Below are positions 1 through 7,695 of a stretch of 35,233 bases of DNA, piece by piece. The position numbers and the translations under genes are program-made. This DNA is from Globicatella sulfidifaciens DSM 15739 (lineage in GTDB: Bacteria; Bacillota; Bacilli; Lactobacillales; Aerococcaceae). The stretch covers positions 71,289-106,521 of the forward strand of contig NZ_FUWO01000007.1 in the NCBI RefSeq assembly GCF_900167405.1. Reading direction: 5' to 3'. The notes beneath the pieces are model-generated. The model did no database searches. It was not told the origin of the DNA and saw only the letters and a list, made by a program, of their open reading frames with translations. Numbering within the stretch: position 1 is the stretch's first letter; each line of letters opens with the position of its first letter.

Positions 1-771
1 GAAGAAGAAACAACTGATGAAGAATCAGAAGTAGCTACTGATGGATTACAAGATGGTACTTATACTGTTGTTGGTAATCCAGACGAACGTGGTTGGGCAG
101 TAAAACATACTATCGAAGTAAAAGATGGTAAAGTCACAACTTCAGATTTCGACTACTACAATGAAGCAGGCGACAGAAAAACTGAAGATGAAGAGTATAA
201 CAAAAATATGAAAGACAAAGCGGGCGTATCTTCTAAAGAAGCGATTGAACAATTAAATGCAGCTTTAGTAGAAGGGCAAGAAGCTGAAGTAGAAGTGGTT
301 TCAGGTGCAACCCATACTGCAGAAAACTTTGTAAAATCAGCAACAGCTTTATTAGAAAAAGCAGCTAAAGGTGATACTGAAGAAACAAATATTGATGAGG
401 TTGCTTTAGTTGATGGTGAATATACACTTAAATCTAATGAAGATGAACGTGGATGGGCGCATACTTTCACTTTAGTTGTTAAAGATGGAAAAGTTGCAGA
501 ATCTAAATACGACATGGTCGATAAAGATGGTAACTTAAAATCTGAAAACGAAGAGTATAACACTTCAATGAAAGAAAAATCAGGTGCTTCATTTGCTGAA
601 GCAGTTGAAGCTTTAAATGCTGGATTAGTAGAAAAACAATCAACTGATTTAGAAGTAGTTTCAGGTGCAACTAGCACTTATGATGCTTTCGTTGAATATG
701 CTAATTTATTATTAGAAGCAGCAGCTAAAGGTGATACTGAAACAATTGAAGTTGAAGTAGCAGCTGAATAA
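1..771 (+). CDS. pplA: Extracellular FMN-binding protein, PplA-like (5' end outside window)
   Basis: The reading frame is open from base 1, so the N-terminus, including any lipoprotein signal, lies upstream. The 256 visible residues hold two homologous FMN-binding domains (about residues 15-120 and 135-245), each starting with DG-Y-T and a DERGWA motif and ending in the flavinylation signature: VSGATHT (Thr codon 310-312) and VSGATST (Thr codon 670-672). In this family ApbE-type transferases link FMN through a phosphoester bond to the Thr of SGAT. Together with the adjacent apbE and prenyltransferase genes this matches PplA of the Listeria flavin-based extracellular electron transfer system, which passes electrons from membrane quinone to external acceptors. 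The visible residues are strongly acidic, as expected for an exported protein. An RnfG/NqrC-like role is less likely because the domain is duplicated and no rnf or nqr neighbours are seen. Confidence 0.85.
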   Translation, partial: EEETTDEESEVATDGLQDGTYTVVGNPDERGWAVKHTIEVKDGKVTTSDFDYYNEAGDRKTEDEEYNKNMKDKAGVSSKEAIEQLNAALVEGQEAEVEVVSGATHTAENFVKSATALLEKAAKGDTEETNIDEVALVDGEYTLKSNEDERGWAHTFTLVVKDGKVAESKYDMVDKDGNLKSENEEYNTSMKEKSGASFAEAVEALNAGLVEKQSTDLEVVSGATSTYDAFVEYANLLLEAAAKGDTETIEVEVAAE

Positions 772-802
772 TCTTTTAAAGCTAAAACTTTAAAATAATA
801 TG

Positions 803-840
803 AAAAGTCTCAAACTGATTATCGTGTTTGAGGCTTTTTT
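803..840 (+). terminator. Rho-independent terminator after pplA
   Basis: CTCAAAC at 809-815 pairs with GTTTGAG at 826-832. The flanking A-run and T-run extend the stem, and seven T follow. It closes the pplA transcript before apbE. Confidence 0.85.
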
Positions 841-874
841 TATGCATGGCATGATTTTTTATGCATGGCATGAT
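837..874 (+). repeat. Two-copy 19-bp tandem repeat
   Basis: A TTTTTATGCATGGCATGAT unit occurs at 837-855 and again, identical, at 856-874. It begins in the T-tract of the pplA terminator. Each copy contains ATGCAT and the dyad CATGGCATG. Slippage duplication or an operator pair for apbE are both possible. Confidence 0.7.
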
Positions 875-976
875 GATGGTTAATATCCTACCAATGTTTA
901 ACTTTTAAGTGACAGTATAGTGAAACTTTAGTAAAATGGAGATGTTAATGTTTTTAAAAAGGTGGAATGTAAAAGA

Positions 977-2089
977 ATGTTAAAAAAAAAGAAAGTTCAA
1001 AAGCTTAGCTTATTATTAATGAGTACTCTTCTATTTGTTCCAACGTTTGCAATTCAAGCGGAAGAATCAACTGAAGCAGAAGTCGTCACTGGTGCTTCAA
1101 TCAAAAATGATCAATTACCACTTAAGGTCGTCAAAACACCTTTGTCGCGCACAGAATCATTATTACATACCGCTGTTCAAATCCAAATCTATCATGAAAA
1201 TCAAGAAGAGGTAATGGACTTGGCTTTTGATTATATTGAACGTATGGAAAAATTATTTTCAACTAATCTAGAAGGTTCCGATGTTTATCGTATTAATCAA
1301 GCAGCAGGAAAAGAGGCTGTTAAAGTAGCTCCAGAAACATTTGAATTAATTCAAAAAGCGTTAGAAGTATCAGAGTTAAGTAAAGGTAAATTTGATATCA
1401 CCATTGGAGCGGTGACTAATTTGTGGCGTATAGGTGATGAAGCGGCGCGTAAGCCTGAACAAAGTGAAATTGATGCGGGTCTTAAAAAAATTGATTACCA
1501 TAAAGTAATTTTGGATGAAAAAAATCAAACAGTTAAATTAGCTGAAGAAGGAATGGTAATTGAATTAGGTGGTATTTCCAAAGGGTATATTGGGAGTGGT
1601 ATCGTTAAATATTTAAAAGCAGCAGGTGTTAATACCGCTATTGTCAACCTTGGTGGAAATGTTATTGTGATGGGGACATCTCCATCAAATGAAGAAGGAT
1701 GGAATGTTGGGGTACAAGATCCGGATGAAGTTCGTGGTGCGGTAGTTGGCACAGTAAGAATGAAAGATTACGCGGTAATCACTTCAGGCGTTTATGAACG
1801 CTATTTAGAAGTGGATGGTGTCCGTTATCATCATATTCTAGATCCAAAAACAGGTTATCCATTGGCTAATGAAATTTCAGGGGTGACTGTTTTTGCGCCC
1901 GAATCGGTTGATGGAGATGGTCTTTCAACGTCATTATTCCTATTTGGTATCGAAGAAGGAATTGAGTTTGTTGAGAGTTTAGAAGGAGTAGAAGCAGCAT
2001 TTATCGATAAGGAACATCATGTGTATTTAACATCGGGTCTCAAAGATAAATTCAAGTTAACGAATGAGGAGTATAAAGTTGTTGAGTAA
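977..2089 (+). CDS. apbE: FAD:protein FMN transferase (ApbE/FmnB)
   Basis: ApbE-family enzyme that uses FAD to attach FMN covalently to Thr in SGAT-type sites of exported proteins; the gene just upstream encodes a protein with two such sites. Family marks are ELGGISKGYIG with the following VNLGGN (around residues 200-230), HHILDPKTGYP, and the Mg/active-site segment DGDGLSTSLF near residue 315. The N-terminus is a Sec signal (basic start, hydrophobic 10-25, likely cut after AIQA at residue 28), so it acts outside the membrane. No lipobox Cys is present, unlike many Gram-positive ApbE proteins. The ATG at 977 is chosen because AAAGGTGG (958-965) lies 11 nt upstream; a GTG at 962 would overlap that site. 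A weak -10 (TATAGT, 916-921) lies upstream. The downstream prenyltransferase overlaps its end. Confidence 0.92.
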   Translation: MLKKKKVQKLSLLLMSTLLFVPTFAIQAEESTEAEVVTGASIKNDQLPLKVVKTPLSRTESLLHTAVQIQIYHENQEEVMDLAFDYIERMEKLFSTNLEGSDVYRINQAAGKEAVKVAPETFELIQKALEVSELSKGKFDITIGAVTNLWRIGDEAARKPEQSEIDAGLKKIDYHKVILDEKNQTVKLAEEGMVIELGGISKGYIGSGIVKYLKAAGVNTAIVNLGGNVIVMGTSPSNEEGWNVGVQDPDEVRGAVVGTVRMKDYAVITSGVYERYLEVDGVRYHHILDPKTGYPLANEISGVTVFAPESVDGDGLSTSLFLFGIEEGIEFVESLEGVEAAFIDKEHHVYLTSGLKDKFKLTNEEYKVVE

Positions 2090-3035
2090 AGATAATATCA
2101 AAATATTTTTAAAATTTGTTGAGATTCAAACGAAGATTGCCAGCGTATTTCCCATGTTGATTGGGATAATGTGGGCACTTTATCGTTATCAAGCTTTTAA
2201 TGGCTTCAATACGTTATTATTTATCATTGCAGTATTGTTTTTTGATATGTGTACTACGGCCATCAATAATACATTGGATTATTTTAAAGCAAAGTCTGAG
2301 CGATATATCAAAGAAGAAAATGTCATTGGTATCTATAATTTATCGCCAAGAAATATGGTCATCATTCTATTAGTCCTATTGGCGATTGCGATAATATTTT
2401 CAATTCTATTGGTCTTTAAAACAGATCCTATATTATTGATTTTAGGTGCGATTTGTTTCTTTATTGGGATTATGTATACTTATGGTCCGACGCCTATTTC
2501 AAGAACGCCTTATGGTGAATTTTTCTCGGGTTTTACGATGGGGTTTGGTATCTTTTTTCTGTCCGTTTTCATTCAAGACCCTGCACTTTTAATTTCGACT
2601 CAGTGGAATGTTCCAATGATGACTTTAAATTGGCATTGGTTAAATACTATCGAAATATTTATGATGTCGTTGCCTTTAGTGTCCTTAATTGCCAATATTA
2701 TGTTAGCCAATAATATTCGTGATTTAGATACTGACATCGAAAATGAACGTTTTACGCTGGTTTATTATGTCGGTCGTCCTTTTGCAATCATCTTATATCA
2801 AGTGCTAAGTGCTTTACCTTGGCTATTTTTCTTATTGTTTTTATTATTAGGTAATTTACCTTGGTGGTGTGCGATTGCTTTTATTGGGGTGGTGCCACAT
2901 TATCGAAGTGTCATGACATATCGCCAAAAATATATGGAGAAACCAGCTTTTGGTGAAGCGATAAAAAGTTTTATTTTATTTGCTAGTATTTATTTACTGA
3001 TATTAATTATCGTGAATATCAGCACTTTATTTTAA
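2079..3035 (+). CDS. UbiA-family prenyltransferase, DmkA/MenA-like
   Basis: Integral membrane protein of about 318 residues with roughly eight to nine hydrophobic helices. Two Asp-rich UbiA motifs are visible: NNTLDYFKAKSE near residue 68 and NNIRDLDTDIENE near residue 212, which bind the prenyl diphosphate through Mg. The family joins a prenyl chain to 1,4-dihydroxy-2-naphthoate to make demethylmenaquinone. In Listeria the DmkA paralogue of this type supplies the quinone used for extracellular electron transfer and sits beside fmnB and pplA, as here. An ATG at 2064 precedes the ribosome site; AGGAG at 2067-2071 favours TTG at 2079 (or 2082), overlapping the apbE stop by 11 nt, so the two are probably translationally coupled. 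Its exact aromatic acceptor cannot be read from sequence. Confidence 0.8.
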   Translation: MLSKDNIKIFLKFVEIQTKIASVFPMLIGIMWALYRYQAFNGFNTLLFIIAVLFFDMCTTAINNTLDYFKAKSERYIKEENVIGIYNLSPRNMVIILLVLLAIAIIFSILLVFKTDPILLILGAICFFIGIMYTYGPTPISRTPYGEFFSGFTMGFGIFFLSVFIQDPALLISTQWNVPMMTLNWHWLNTIEIFMMSLPLVSLIANIMLANNIRDLDTDIENERFTLVYYVGRPFAIILYQVLSALPWLFFLLFLLLGNLPWWCAIAFIGVVPHYRSVMTYRQKYMEKPAFGEAIKSFILFASIYLLILIIVNISTLF

Positions 3036-3041
3036 AATTAT

Positions 3042-3085
3042 AAAATCCTTAAGGGTTGTTCAAGACAATCTTTGAGGATTTTTTT
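3042..3085 (+). terminator. Terminator closing the apbE-prenyltransferase operon
   Basis: AAATCCTTAAGGGTTGT pairs, with a few wobbles, with ACAATCTTTGAGGATTT, and a run of T follows. It separates the electron transfer genes from the fab operon. Confidence 0.85.
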
Positions 3086-3156
3086 ACTTCAAATCCCATT
3101 AAATCAACATTTGTTAGCCGATGGTCTTCATTTAATAAAATTTTTTGAGTCAATAG

Positions 3157-3185
3157 TTGACAAAAGATTTAAACTAGGATAAACT
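3157..3185 (+). promoter_or_regulatory. Sigma-A promoter of the fab/acc operon
   Basis: TTGACA at 3157-3162 is followed, after exactly 17 nt, by TAAACT at 3180-3185. The expected start point near 3192 lies inside the first FabT palindrome. Confidence 0.85.
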
Positions 3186-3216
3186 TTGATTATCAAATAG
3201 TTTGATTATCAAACTA
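3185..3216 (+). promoter_or_regulatory. Two FabT operators
   Basis: The 13-bp palindrome TTTGATTATCAAA occurs perfectly at 3185-3197 and again at 3201-3213; the second is extended to AGTTTGATTATCAAACT. The sequence matches the known FabT box of Lactobacillales. The centres are 16 bp apart, about one and a half helical turns. They cover the end of the -10 and the start point, so bound FabT (with long-chain acyl-ACP as corepressor) should block the whole operon, including fabT itself. Confidence 0.9.
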
Positions 3217-3239
3217 AATGAAAGAGGTGAATTTTTCGA

Positions 3240-3695
3240 ATGGATTTTGAGATCATTGATGAGGTTAATTCTTATTTAGTCCGTATTTTTAATGAAATAA
3301 TGCAAATAGAAGAAGAATCACTAAAATCAAGTGAGTTCAAAGATATTACAATTAAAGAAATGCATACGATAGAAGCCATTGGATTGGTAGATAATCCAAC
3401 TTCTAGTCAAGTAGCCAATAAGTTAGGAATTACGGTAGGGACATTGTCCGTCTCGATTCAAAATTTAGTCAAGAAGGATTATGTTGAACGTGTTCAATCG
3501 GCAGAAGATCGTCGAATTGTTCGCTTAAAACTAACTAAGAAAGGTAAATTATTATATCGTTTGCATCATAAATTTCATACAGATATGGTCGAGAAAACCT
3601 TAACAGATCTTGAAATTGATGAAGCACAAGCTCTGATAAAAGCGCTGCGTAACCTTAACCAATTCTTAGATGAGATTAAGGGTAAACTATATTAA
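3240..3695 (+). CDS. fabT: MarR-family repressor of fatty acid synthesis, FabT
   Basis: A 151-residue MarR-family winged-helix protein. The recognition region TSSQVANKLGITVGTLSVSI (about residues 60-80) and the wing with AEDRRIVRLKLTKKG (about 92-106) are typical. FabT is a dimer that senses long-chain acyl-ACP and represses fab genes in streptococci, lactococci and relatives. The position as first gene of the operon and the two palindromes in the promoter support autoregulation. The ribosome site is AAAGAGGTGA (3221-3230), 9 nt before ATG. The fabM isomerase gene that precedes fabT in streptococci is absent. Confidence 0.93.
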   Translation: MDFEIIDEVNSYLVRIFNEIMQIEEESLKSSEFKDITIKEMHTIEAIGLVDNPTSSQVANKLGITVGTLSVSIQNLVKKDYVERVQSAEDRRIVRLKLTKKGKLLYRLHHKFHTDMVEKTLTDLEIDEAQALIKALRNLNQFLDEIKGKLY

Positions 3696-3708
3696 AGGAT
3701 AAGAATTG

Positions 3709-4650
3709 ATGAGTAGAATAATTAAGATGGGGAGTTATTTGCCCCAAAATAAGTTATCAAATCTTGATTTAATTGAAGAGTTTCAAATTGATTCAAGTGA
3801 TGAATGGATACAACAGCGGACCGGGATAGCTCAACGCTACTTTGCAGACCAAGATGAAGAAGTAAGTCATTTGGCGATTAAAGCAGCTAAAGATTTATTG
3901 GATCCAACGGATCAATCCATTACAAGAGAAATTAAAACGATTATTGTGGCTTCGATGTCCTCAAAACAACCGACACCGAGTGTTGCAAATCAAGTGAGTT
4001 TGGCTTTAAATTGTGAAGATGCTTTTTGTCTAGATATTAATACTGCTTGTTCAGGTTTTGTGAGTGCTTTAGAGTTAGCAGAGCATTTAAGTAGCAATCA
4101 AACGACAGGTTATACTTTAGTAATTGGTGCTGAGAAGATGAGTCAGATATTAGATGCGAACGATCGTTCAACCAATATTTTGTTTGGTGATGGCGCAGGT
4201 GCCTTTCTTATCGAACATGATGGCATAGGACTATTAGAGTATCAGAGTGCGATGCATAGTGATGGCGATTTATCTTTATCAATAGAAGTGAGTCAAGCTA
4301 CCAACTTTTTAATGCAGATGAAAGGACGGGAAGTATTTAATTTTGTTTCACGAAAAGTGATTCCAAGTTTAATTGATTTTATACAAAAAAATGCAATTGA
4401 AATGGATTATTTAATTTGTCATCAAGCGAATCAACGTTTTATTGATTTAATAGCCAAAAAATTGAGCCTGGACGAATTAAAATTACCGTCCAATATCAAG
4501 GAAGTCGCTAATTTATCAGCCGCAAGTATTCCAGTTTTATGTCATCAGTTAGTAAAAAATAAACAACTTAAACTCGATGGTACGCAAACAATTGTCCTAT
4601 GTGGGTTTGGTGCGGGACTATCGTGGGGAAATATTACATTAAAAATTTAA
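3709..4650 (+). CDS. fabH: 3-oxoacyl-ACP synthase III (FabH)
   Basis: Starts each acyl chain by condensing acetyl-CoA or another short acyl-CoA with malonyl-ACP. The Cys-His-Asn triad is visible: Cys114 in NTACSGF, His238 in CHQANQRF and Asn268 in ANLSAASIP. The usual Thr after that Asn is Leu here, a conservative oddity. At 313 residues it is slightly shorter than many FabH. AAAGGAT (3694-3700) lies 8 nt before the ATG at 3709; an in-frame TTG directly in front (3706) is a worse fit. It follows fabT by 13 nt and is probably cotranscribed from the FabT-controlled promoter. Confidence 0.95.
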   Translation: MSRIIKMGSYLPQNKLSNLDLIEEFQIDSSDEWIQQRTGIAQRYFADQDEEVSHLAIKAAKDLLDPTDQSITREIKTIIVASMSSKQPTPSVANQVSLALNCEDAFCLDINTACSGFVSALELAEHLSSNQTTGYTLVIGAEKMSQILDANDRSTNILFGDGAGAFLIEHDGIGLLEYQSAMHSDGDLSLSIEVSQATNFLMQMKGREVFNFVSRKVIPSLIDFIQKNAIEMDYLICHQANQRFIDLIAKKLSLDELKLPSNIKEVANLSAASIPVLCHQLVKNKQLKLDGTQTIVLCGFGAGLSWGNITLKI

Positions 4651-4673
4651 AACATTATTCGGAGGAATTTAAC

Positions 4674-4892
4674 ATGGTATTTGAAAAAATTAAAGCAATT
4701 ATTGTAGAGCAATTAGATATTGAAGAAAAAGATGTGACTTTAGAAACGAACTTTTTAGAAGATTTACAAGCAGACAGTTTAGATGTTTTTCAAATCATTA
4801 GCGAAATTGAAGATGAATTAGATATTACGATTGATACTGATCAAAATTTAAAAACAGTTGGCGATTTAGTTAACTATATTGAAGCTTTGTAA
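4674..4892 (+). CDS. acpP: Acyl carrier protein
   Basis: A 72-residue acidic protein with the phosphopantetheine site DSLD (Ser35) at the start of helix II. It carries growing acyl chains among FabD, FabH, FabG, FabZ, FabK and FabF. The ATG at 4674 has an excellent site (GGAGGAA, 4661-4667); the same frame is open further upstream into fabH but has no ribosome site there. In this gene order it is the fatty-acid-dedicated ACP; a second acpP may exist elsewhere, as in streptococci. Confidence 0.95.
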   Translation: MVFEKIKAIIVEQLDIEEKDVTLETNFLEDLQADSLDVFQIISEIEDELDITIDTDQNLKTVGDLVNYIEAL

Positions 4893-4934
4893 AAGCGTCA
4901 GTAGTAGATTATGACGTAAATTTAATAATATAGG

Positions 4935-5002
4935 ATGACCGTATAAAACTATATAAAGACTCATATTTGTTTAGAGATTTTATTAGTGCATTATATGGTC
5001 AT
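4935..5002 (+). promoter_or_regulatory. Inverted repeat in the acpP-fabK leader
   Basis: ATGACCGTATAA (4935-4946) is complementary to TTATATGGTCAT (4991-5002) with one G-T pair, leaving a 44-nt loop. The 143-nt gap is the largest inside the operon and has no T-tract and no TTTGATTATCAAA box. It may form an mRNA stem that sets processing or relative expression of fabK; this is inference. Confidence 0.5.
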
Positions 5003-5035
5003 TATTATTTAACCTGATATAAAGGAAGAAAAAAT

Positions 5036-5992
5036 ATGCAAACAGCTATAACAAAATTATTAAATATCAAATATCCTATTATCCAAGGAGCAATGGCTTG
5101 GGTAGCTGATGCTGATTTAGCCAGTGCAGTATCCAACGCAGGTGGCTTGGGAATTATTGGAACGGGACATGATCCGGTTGAAGTTGTCCGCGAAAAAGTT
5201 GAAACGATGAAAAACAAAACCAATCAACCTTTTGCGGTCAATGTCATGTTATTAAATCCTCATGTAGAAGAGGTAGTGGATTATTTAGTGAATTCAGGGG
5301 TGAAAATTATTACGACTGGTGCTGGTAATCCGGGGAAATACATGGAACGTTTTAAAGAAGCGGGAATTGTCGTTATTCCAGTAGTGGCATCAGTTGCATT
5401 GGCAAAAAGAATGGAACGAATTGGTGCCGATGCTGTGGTCGTAGAAGGAATGGAAGCTGGTGGACATATTGGTAAACAAACAACATTGGCTTTAGTACCT
5501 CAAATTGTAGATGCAGTGGATATACCAGTAATTGCCGCAGGTGGTTTCGGTGATGGTCGTTCATTAGCAGCTGCTTTGATGTTAGGTGTAGAAGCGATTC
5601 AGGTTGGTACAAGATTTGTGGTGGCTAATGAATCAAATGCACATCCAAACTTTAAAGCCGCAATTTTAAAGGCGACTGATATTGATACCGTTGTGACTGG
5701 GACCATAACGGGTCATCCTGTGCGAGTTCTCCGCAATCGTTTGACTAAAGAATATTTAGCTTTAGAAAAATCAATCACCAGTCAAGAACAGCCGGATTTA
5801 TCTGTTTTAGAGGATTTAGGTAAAGGTGCCCTAAGACGAGCCGTAGTAGAAGGCGATGTCAATACTGGATCCATGATGGCGGGACAGATTGCTGGTCTCA
5901 TCAAAAAGGAGCAATCCTGTCAAGAAATTATTGAAGAGTATGTCAATGAAGCGAAAGCTGTTTTTCAAACAAAACAAAGTTACTTTAATTGA
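5036..5992 (+). CDS. fabK: FMN-dependent enoyl-ACP reductase II (FabK)
   Basis: Reduces trans-2-enoyl-ACP in the last step of each elongation cycle, using NAD(P)H and FMN. It is a nitronate-monooxygenase-like TIM barrel of 318 residues: PIIQGAMAWVADADLASAVS at the N-terminus, GMEAGGHIG in the middle, and the phosphate loop AAGGFGDGRSLAAALMLG followed by QVGTRF. FabK is unrelated to triclosan-sensitive FabI, so this organism should not depend on FabI at this locus. AAAGGAAG lies shortly before the ATG. fabD follows after 10 nt. Confidence 0.95.
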   Translation: MQTAITKLLNIKYPIIQGAMAWVADADLASAVSNAGGLGIIGTGHDPVEVVREKVETMKNKTNQPFAVNVMLLNPHVEEVVDYLVNSGVKIITTGAGNPGKYMERFKEAGIVVIPVVASVALAKRMERIGADAVVVEGMEAGGHIGKQTTLALVPQIVDAVDIPVIAAGGFGDGRSLAAALMLGVEAIQVGTRFVVANESNAHPNFKAAILKATDIDTVVTGTITGHPVRVLRNRLTKEYLALEKSITSQEQPDLSVLEDLGKGALRRAVVEGDVNTGSMMAGQIAGLIKKEQSCQEIIEEYVNEAKAVFQTKQSYFN

Positions 5993-6002
5993 GGTGAAAC
6001 AG

Positions 6003-6938
6003 TTGAAATTAGCAGTTATGTTTAATGGACAAGGTGCCCATTTTGAACAGATGGGGCAAGATTTTGTGACTCATTTTGAAGAAGCTAGAGCGGTCTATCA
6101 GCGAGCAGAGCAATTGACGCAACTCCCGATTACGAAATGGATAACAGAAGATATCAGTGCACTTAATTTTACCAAAAATGCACAATTAGCGATTAGTACC
6201 ACTAGTCTGGCCATCTTTAATTCTATAAAAAAACATTTATCTGATATTGAGGCAATGGGTGGATTAAGTTTGGGTGAATACAGTGCTTTAATAGCCAGTC
6301 AAATATTAAGCGAAGATGATGCGTGGCCTTTACTGAAAAAACGTGGTGAATTAATGAGTGCACAGGCTCAGACTTTAACTCATTCCCAAATGGTGGCTGT
6401 TATTCAAGTACCATTAGACAAAATTAAGGCAATTATAAATGAAATGCAAAATGATACTGAAATTTATATTGCAAATTATAATGCGCCCACTCAAATCGTT
6501 TTAGGTGGTACTCAACTCGCAATCAAGGAGTTTAAACAATTAGCGAAAGCAAAAGGTTATAAAAAGATTTTACCATTAAAAGTAGAAGGACCTTTTCATA
6601 CACCATTAATGAAAGAGGTACAAGAACCTTTTAAGGAAGCTTTATCAACGATTGCTGAATTAGAAACTAAAGGGAAAGTCCCGGTATGGAGTAATGTAAC
6701 GGCAGAGCCACACCAAGCGACGACGATTAAACCCTTATTAGTCGACCATTTGGTTAAGCCAGTTAAATGGTTGCAAACGATTGATCAATGGCATCAACAA
6801 GGGATTACTCATATTATTCAAATCGGACCTGGGAATACATTAGCTAAATTATTAAATCAACAGTATCCTACAATCAATCATTTAGTAGTGAATAAAGTAG
6901 AAGATATTGAAAACATTTCAGTATTTTTGAAATCATGA
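6003..6938 (+). CDS. fabD: Malonyl-CoA:ACP transacylase (FabD)
   Basis: Moves malonyl from CoA to ACP. The start is TTG at 6003, 5 nt after GAGGTGA (5991-5997), which gives the family N-terminus KLAVMFNGQGAHFEQMG; the open frame upstream runs into fabK and is not part of the protein. The nucleophile Ser88 lies in GLSLGEYSA; the residue before it is Leu where many FabD have His. The catalytic His198 is in GPFHTPLM. The C-terminal IGPGNTLAKLL is typical. It is 311 residues long, the usual length. Confidence 0.95.
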   Translation: MKLAVMFNGQGAHFEQMGQDFVTHFEEARAVYQRAEQLTQLPITKWITEDISALNFTKNAQLAISTTSLAIFNSIKKHLSDIEAMGGLSLGEYSALIASQILSEDDAWPLLKKRGELMSAQAQTLTHSQMVAVIQVPLDKIKAIINEMQNDTEIYIANYNAPTQIVLGGTQLAIKEFKQLAKAKGYKKILPLKVEGPFHTPLMKEVQEPFKEALSTIAELETKGKVPVWSNVTAEPHQATTIKPLLVDHLVKPVKWLQTIDQWHQQGITHIIQIGPGNTLAKLLNQQYPTINHLVVNKVEDIENISVFLKS

Positions 6939-6954
6939 GAATTAGAGGTGGAAA

Positions 6955-7677
6955 ATGAGTTTAGTTTGTTTAATAACTGGAAGTTCTAGAGGCATTGGTT
7001 TAGCTATTGCCAAACATTTAGCTAAATTAGATTATCAAGTGATTTTAAACAGTCGTAGACCAATTGATGAAGCTATTTTGGCAGAGTTTGAGGATGCAAG
7101 CCATCCTGTTGATACAGTCATTGGTGATATTGGTAATTTTGAAGATAGCCAACGCATGGTCAATGAAATTAAAGAAAAATATGACCAAATTGATGTCTTA
7201 ATCAATAATGCAGGGGTCACCAAAGATGGTTTATTTATAAGAATGAAGGAAGAAGACTATGATCTAGTCTTAGATACTAATTTAAAGGGGACCTTTAATA
7301 TGTGTCGTCATGTGATTCCTTTGATGCTTAAAAAGCGGAGTGGGACGATTATTAATCTTTCAAGTATTGTTGGAATTATTGGTAATGCCGGTCAAGTAAA
7401 TTATGCAGCGAGTAAGGCGGGAGTCATTGGTTTAACGAAGTCTTTAGCTAGAGAAGTTGCAAGTCGTAACATTACCGTTAATGCGATTGCACCTGGATTT
7501 ATCGAAACCAAAATGACGCATGATTTATCTGAAAAAGTAAAAAATACAATGCTGAGTCAGATTCCATTAAAAAGATTTGGTCAAGTGGAAGAGATTGCTG
7601 ATTGTGTTCAATTTTTAATCCATAATCGATACATGACCGGGCAAGTCTTAGAAGTTAATGGCGGCATGAATATGTAA
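6955..7677 (+). CDS. fabG: 3-oxoacyl-ACP reductase (FabG)
   Basis: Short-chain dehydrogenase of 240 residues that reduces 3-oxoacyl-ACP with NADPH. The cofactor motif GSSRGIG is at 9-15, NNAG at 84-87, and the catalytic Ser137-Tyr150-Lys154 set is in INLSS and YAASKAG. The C-terminal GQVLEVNGGMNM is the family signature. AGAGGTGG precedes the ATG. It lies 16 nt after fabD and 18 nt before fabF. A second SDR gene at 13394-14125 is too divergent to be a FabG copy. Confidence 0.95.
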   Translation: MSLVCLITGSSRGIGLAIAKHLAKLDYQVILNSRRPIDEAILAEFEDASHPVDTVIGDIGNFEDSQRMVNEIKEKYDQIDVLINNAGVTKDGLFIRMKEEDYDLVLDTNLKGTFNMCRHVIPLMLKKRSGTIINLSSIVGIIGNAGQVNYAASKAGVIGLTKSLAREVASRNITVNAIAPGFIETKMTHDLSEKVKNTMLSQIPLKRFGQVEEIADCVQFLIHNRYMTGQVLEVNGGMNM

Positions 7678-7695
7678 TAAGAAAGGAAAACGATA

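Noticed and set aside
4599-4673. N-terminal extension of ACP
   Set aside because: The frame is open upstream of ATG 4674, but it runs inside fabH and the strong ribosome site is at 4661-4667.
5373-5612. Minus-strand ORFs inside fabK, fabG, fabF, apbE, pgsA and galE regions
   Set aside because: They are antisense shadows of well-supported genes, lack ribosome sites and show biased compositions expected from complementary codons.
5889-6002. N-terminal extension of FabD
   Set aside because: The upstream frame is an out-of-frame reading of fabK; the family N-terminus begins at TTG 6003 behind GAGGTGA.
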